Below are positions 60,319 through 64,000 of a DNA stretch of 64,000 nt, in pieces. The stretch is from Septoria linicola. Taxonomy: Eukaryota > Ascomycota > Dothideomycetes > Mycosphaerellales > Mycosphaerellaceae. A program made the translations under genes and the position numbers. The stretch spans positions 1,922,001 to 1,986,000 of the forward strand of contig CP099423.1 of the NCBI GenBank assembly GCA_024114885.1, given 5' to 3'. Below the pieces are notes generated by a model. It had not been told where the DNA came from and ran no database searches. It worked only from the letters and a program-made list of their open reading frames with translations. The stretch's first letter is position 1, and each line of letters opens with the position of its first letter.

Positions 60319-60821
60319 GAAAAGCGGATGTATTCGAGTCGCATAACGATTTGTATAATAATGATCAGGCTCCTGCTTGAGTCGACTCACCAGATCGGTG
60401 CTTCGCCTTTGATAACCTACTCGGCTATCACGATTCCTGACAGTACGGTCGAGCTTGGAGGACCCCAGGGCGGGGATCCGGCGCGGCAGTAACCACATCA
60501 CACGCAGCTTCCCTCAATGCAACATTTGCACAGTCCGGTACACGGCACATTGGTCTCAAGCTTGTTCTTGCAGCATTGGTGCGGCTCAAGGCTACACGCG
60601 GGGTAGATCAACAAATTGCCATCGTGCTTTGAAGCTAAAGCACATATGTTCCATTAAAGAGACGCCTTGTACCATATCAATCAGGTTCCTTCCAATCCGC
60701 CTGTTTTACTGCCGGCTTCCACTGCTTTCACCCCACTACAGCAACAACAGACACAAGACACATCAAGAACATATAAACGAAGACAATCCACAAACCACTC
60801 CAACACCATCACCCACCGACC
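60319..60821. other. Intergenic, about 500 bp
   Basis: Follows cft1 and precedes the amidohydrolase. The amidohydrolase frame is open far upstream here but has no ATG, so this is treated as promoter and leader. No other feature seen. Confidence 0.45.
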
Positions 60822-61840
60822 ATGCCCCCCTCCCCCATAAAATCGACGTCCACGCCCACTTCCTCCCACCCTTCTACCTCACCGCCTGCCAGTCCCACGG
60901 CCACAGGCACCCCGACGGCATGCCCTCCCTCCCCGTCTGGTCCCCCGAATCCCACCTCGCTCTCATGTCCAAACACTCCATCTCCAAATCCATCCTCTCC
61001 ATCTCCAGTCCCGGCTGCCACCTCACTCCCTCCAACACCACCCTCGCCCGCTCTTTAGCTAGAGAGTGCAACGCTTACGCTGCGAAGCTTAAAAAAGAAT
61101 ATCCCGATAACTTGGGATATTTCGCTTCTTTGCCTCTGCCGGATGTAGAAGGGAGCTTGGAGGAAATTGGACGAGCGGTGGAGGAGGGGTGTGATGGGTT
61201 CGCTCTATTAACGAATGCGCAAGGGAAGTATATGGGGGATGGAATCTTTGATGAGGTGTTTGAGGAGTTGGAGAGGAGGAAAGCGGTTGTGTTTGTGCAT
61301 CCTACTACACCAAGGTGTCCGTGTTCAGAGGGAGATGGAGGAGGGAGAGAAGCTACGCCGTTCGCGGGAAGATTGCCAAATCCGATGCTGGAGTTTTTCT
61401 TTGATACGGCGAGGGTGGTGACGAATTTGTTTTTGAGTGGGACGATGAGGAGGTGTCCGAATGTCAAGTTTATTTTACCGCATCTTGGTGGGGCTTTTCC
61501 GCCATTGTTGTCGAGGTGGACGGGGTTTAGTCAGCTTGTTCCGGGACCGTGGGGTGGTTCGGTGACGGAGGAGGAGGTGAAGGAGGCGTTTCAGAGGCAA
61601 ATTTGGTTTGATATGGCGGGATTTGCGTTTCCGAGTCAGATCAGGGGGTTGGTGGAGGGTGTTGGGGTGGGGCATACGAGGTTGTTGTATGGGTCGGATT
61701 ATCCGTTCACGAAGGAGGATGGGGTGGAGTTGCTGTTGGGGCAAATGGAGGAGGGGGTGAAGGGGCTGTTTGATGAGGAACAAGTGAAGGATATTTGTTA
61801 TCGGAATGCGGAGAAGCTTTTCGGACGAGAACGAGCATGA
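60822..61840 (+). CDS. Amidohydrolase of the ACMSD/6-methylsalicylate decarboxylase family
   Basis: Product about 339 aa. Metal-binding and family motifs are in order: KIDVHAHFLPPF (HxH), SISSPGCHL, YFASLPLPD, VVFVHPTTP, FILPHLGGAFP (His) and YGSDYPFTKED (Asp). Such enzymes use a divalent metal to decarboxylate aromatic or dienoic acids. The start is a problem. The ATG at 60822 fits the family (Met followed within a few residues by KIDVH) but is in the neighbouring frame; one extra C in the run CCCCCCTCCCCCAT would fix it. The correct frame has no ATG upstream. Either a 1-bp error or indel, or a hidden intron. The extent given is the family-supported one. Confidence 0.75.
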
Positions 61841-62094
61841 TCACTAAGCTCTAGCATCTCGATCACGACAATTGTACCAATCGCTAAAAGCGTTGTGATG
61901 AAGACGAATTACCGCTTCCTTCGAGCTTGCTTGTCCGCCTCCCACTTCAGTGTGAAGGCATCCGTGGTAGGGTGGTCAGATGCGCTTTGAGTTCTCTCCA
62001 CTCATACTTGGCTGTCGTTCAAGGCCGCCGACTCGAGTACGTCCCACTCTCGCGAGAAGGAATCGATGACTCCAGTGCCTTCCCAGACCTGATC

Positions 62095-63208
62095 TCACCT
62101 GTTCCTCTCCATGAAAAGCGTGAGCTCAGTCAGCTCAACAAACTCGGGCAGCTCGAATGGTTGCACAACTCCGGGGCCGACAAGGATGCTAAGCATATCC
62201 ACGCGGCAACGCCGATGGCAGCACTTGAGACCTGATTTGTCATCGAATGAGATTCTGAGCTCGTGAAAGCTCGTAGCATAGAAAGTCCCTAAAGGTGTCA
62301 GTCCAAGCTGTCAAAGGCTCGCGGGGTATGATCGACGTACCTTTCTGGAGACCGACTGCCACTTGGAAGCTTCTGACGTGCTTCAAATACTTCATGCCGA
62401 GATCTGTGACCATTTCTAGCATGTTGGAGATATTGTCACACTGGGGTTCCCACACCGAGCAACGATAATTCAAGGCGAAGTGGTTCTCTGCGAAATATGC
62501 CTTCGTGAACGTGTCTCGCAAGTCCCGGGATACTGAGACGAGCGAGTGTACAGAGCGGGACTTGAATGGCGGACTTGCAGTCTTAGTACTCCGGACTTTG
62601 TGTGATTCGAAGTACTGGGCGCCACCAGCAATAGCATTATAGATCTTCATGGGCTTATCTTTGGTGCTGTCAATCAGGCTTGCTCCGATGTACTCGCCGA
62701 TGGTTTCGACTACTTCCTGCGGCAAATCCATCAAACGGAATGGCTTGCAACCAGCTTCGACTTTCTTCAAGATCTCGAAGGAAGAGCTGTACAGTGAGAT
62801 GTCCCATTTTTGGCAGAAGTGGCGATCAACGAAGTGGTGAAGTATGTACAGAGCATTCTTGTCCTTGCTAGAATCTTCGTCTGTGACAGCCGCGCGACAT
62901 GCCACGTCCCACAGCTCGAGCGGCTCCAGGACCGACTTGACCCTCGCGAGCGGCAGATCGTAGTTGCCTTCCATGAAGACGAGCTTCCTGTCGGCTGGGA
63001 GACCCCTGCCATTCTGCCATAGGATGGCTTCTTGCACAGCTAGCGCGTTGGCTGTTCGTGAGTCGATCGGGACGGGTTGACGGTGTTGAGTTCCCATGTA
63101 GGCGCTGTCTGCCCACGCGTCTGAAGAGCTCCATCCATTGGACTGAGCTGCTGCGTCGTCGATGGCCTTCTGCTTGGCGCGCATATGCGGCGCGTGATGC
63201 GGCGCCAT
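62095..63208 (-). CDS. F-box-like protein of unknown function
   Basis: Two exons (63208-62341, 62288-62095; 52-nt intron with GTACGT and CTGAC) give 353 aa. A LMDLPQEVVETIGEYI segment near residue 165 resembles the start of an F-box, which in fungi recruits proteins to SCF ubiquitin ligases; the rest matches nothing I recognise. The C-terminal exon (ATSFHELRISFDDKSG) fits the architecture of fungal F-box-type proteins. The upstream GTG start was rejected for the ATG at 63208. After the TGA at 62097-62095 the same frame stays coding-like for about 35 codons (DQVWEGTGVIDSFSREWDV), so the true 3' end may differ. Confidence 0.6.
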
Positions 63209-63558
63209 GATCGACGACACTATGTGAAGTTGAGGTCGTTTGTGTCGAGGATGAGTCCTAGTCGAGTTACATCAGCAAGCAGAAGTCGCGAAATGTTTTG
63301 TGTTGAAAATCAACACTGACTCTGGCGCGTAAGCGCGCTAATGCATGAAAGTGAGGTCTAATGCTCGCTTGCAAGTGAAGCATGCAGGAACGCATTCGCT
63401 GCTGCCTTGACTTGAATTCCGGCAGAGCTTATCACAGCAGCGGGAGAGAATTCGAGCGACGCTCGCTTTTGCTACTGATGGGTCTTGGACAGAGCATCTA
63501 TTGAGACTCGCAGGCTGTGCATCTCGCCACATATTCCTCTTTGCTCAGCCATCATCTC
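63209..63558. other. Intergenic, 350 bp
   Basis: Lies between the last two minus-strand genes; promoter of the F-box-like gene and terminator of the next. Nothing else seen. Confidence 0.45.
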
Positions 63559-64000
63559 CTAGAACGACAGCAGGTCGCCCTCGCCATTCTGGACGTGCGT
63601 CATTGGTCGCACAGTGCCGAGTCCCTGGCCCTGATTGACCATGTACATTTGCTCTGCATGTCCTACGCCAGTGGGGCTAGATGCGAATCCGTCGTTCGCC
63701 ACGCCTTGTCCACCAACGCTTGCGAAGTATGCATCTGCCTCATCTAGCACGTGCCCACTTTGCTGTCCATTCAGCGCGTTAGTCGCAGCTTGCGCATCTG
63801 CAGCGACCATGTTCGCTTCTTGTTGTGCTCGCCACGAAGGTAGCTTTTCGCGCTGCAATGCTGGGCTGTCTTGGAGACGTCGAGGTCGCGTCGATCGGAA
63901 GACGGTCTGGACTGGTTTGAGGTAGACTGTGGCCAATGTCCCAACGACCAAGCACATCTCTTCTAGTGTGACTGGGTCGAGCTTCTCGCTTTCTGCTGTG
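63559..64000 (-). CDS. Probable beta-adaptin (AP-1/AP-2 beta subunit), C-terminal 147 residues
   Basis: The frame is open to the right edge, so the N-terminal part is outside. The segment KLDPVTLEEMCLVVGTLATV followed by YLKPVQTVFRSTRP resembles the end of the adaptin trunk in beta-adaptins (mammalian ICHIGSLASVYHKPPNAF at the same place). A Gln/Ala-rich hinge follows, ending GEGDLLSF, without a C-terminal ear. Beta-adaptins form part of the clathrin adaptor that sorts cargo at the Golgi or plasma membrane. The identification rests on one block and is moderate. Confidence 0.5.
   Translation of the reverse strand, partial: TAESEKLDPVTLEEMCLVVGTLATVYLKPVQTVFRSTRPRRLQDSPALQREKLPSWRAQQEANMVAADAQAATNALNGQQSGHVLDEADAYFASVGGQGVANDGFASSPTGVGHAEQMYMVNQGQGLGTVRPMTHVQNGEGDLLSF

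Noticed and set aside
61927..62235. A plus-strand 102-codon frame as a gene
   Set aside because: It lies over the spliced 3' exon of the minus-strand F-box-like gene and has no recognisable features.

Overview
The window is nuclear DNA of a filamentous ascomycete. The Dothideomycetes are the likeliest class, but that is inference. The evidence is: genes with 46-125 nt GT-AG introns, most under 80 nt; fungal single-copy genes (Beclin/Atg6, Cft1, an LMBD1 homologue, a Scm3 centromere chaperone); and a 32-kb A+T-rich block whose repeats differ almost only by C/T and G/A transitions in CpA/TpG context, the mark of repeat-induced point mutation (RIP).

Left gene-rich part (1-13.69 kb). A very long Scm3-type gene runs off the left edge and shares a 247-bp divergent promoter with atg6. 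Then come a 5-exon short-chain dehydrogenase, a 3-exon cysteine-free secreted protein with Kex2 sites, a 6-exon FMN-dependent 2-hydroxyacid oxidase and an 8-exon secreted type-B carboxylesterase.

Transposon island (13,695-46,150). This is one nested insertion whose layers can be read from target-site duplications (TSDs). A Copia element (122-bp LTRs, TSD GTTCC) entered unique DNA. A hAT element (8-bp TSD ATAATATA, inverted ends) then entered its protease codons. A minus-strand Gypsy element (about 280-bp LTRs) entered the hAT transposase gene. A second Copia (278-bp LTRs, TSD CCTTA) entered the Gypsy integrase region. The exciting content is in the hAT: besides its transposase it carries two decayed histone H3-like genes, one with two introns, and an unknown multi-exon gene. 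A 19-bp motif, two AGTCGG hexamers exactly 13 bp apart, occurs in at least five predicted introns of these genes, in either orientation.

Right gene-rich part (46.16-64 kb). In order: a 7-exon sugar/quinate-type MFS transporter, a P450 with a GC-AG intron at its heme loop, a class III aminotransferase with two frameshifts, an LMBD1-type membrane protein divergent from a single-exon Cft1, an ACMSD-like amidohydrolase with an unclear start, an F-box-like unknown, and the C-terminal part of a probable beta-adaptin that runs off the right edge.

The housekeeping genes act independently (CENP-A loading, autophagy, mRNA 3'-end formation, clathrin transport). The oxidoreductases, esterase, transporter, P450 and aminotransferase on both sides of the island could be catabolic or specialised-metabolism genes, but nothing in the sequence proves that they work together.
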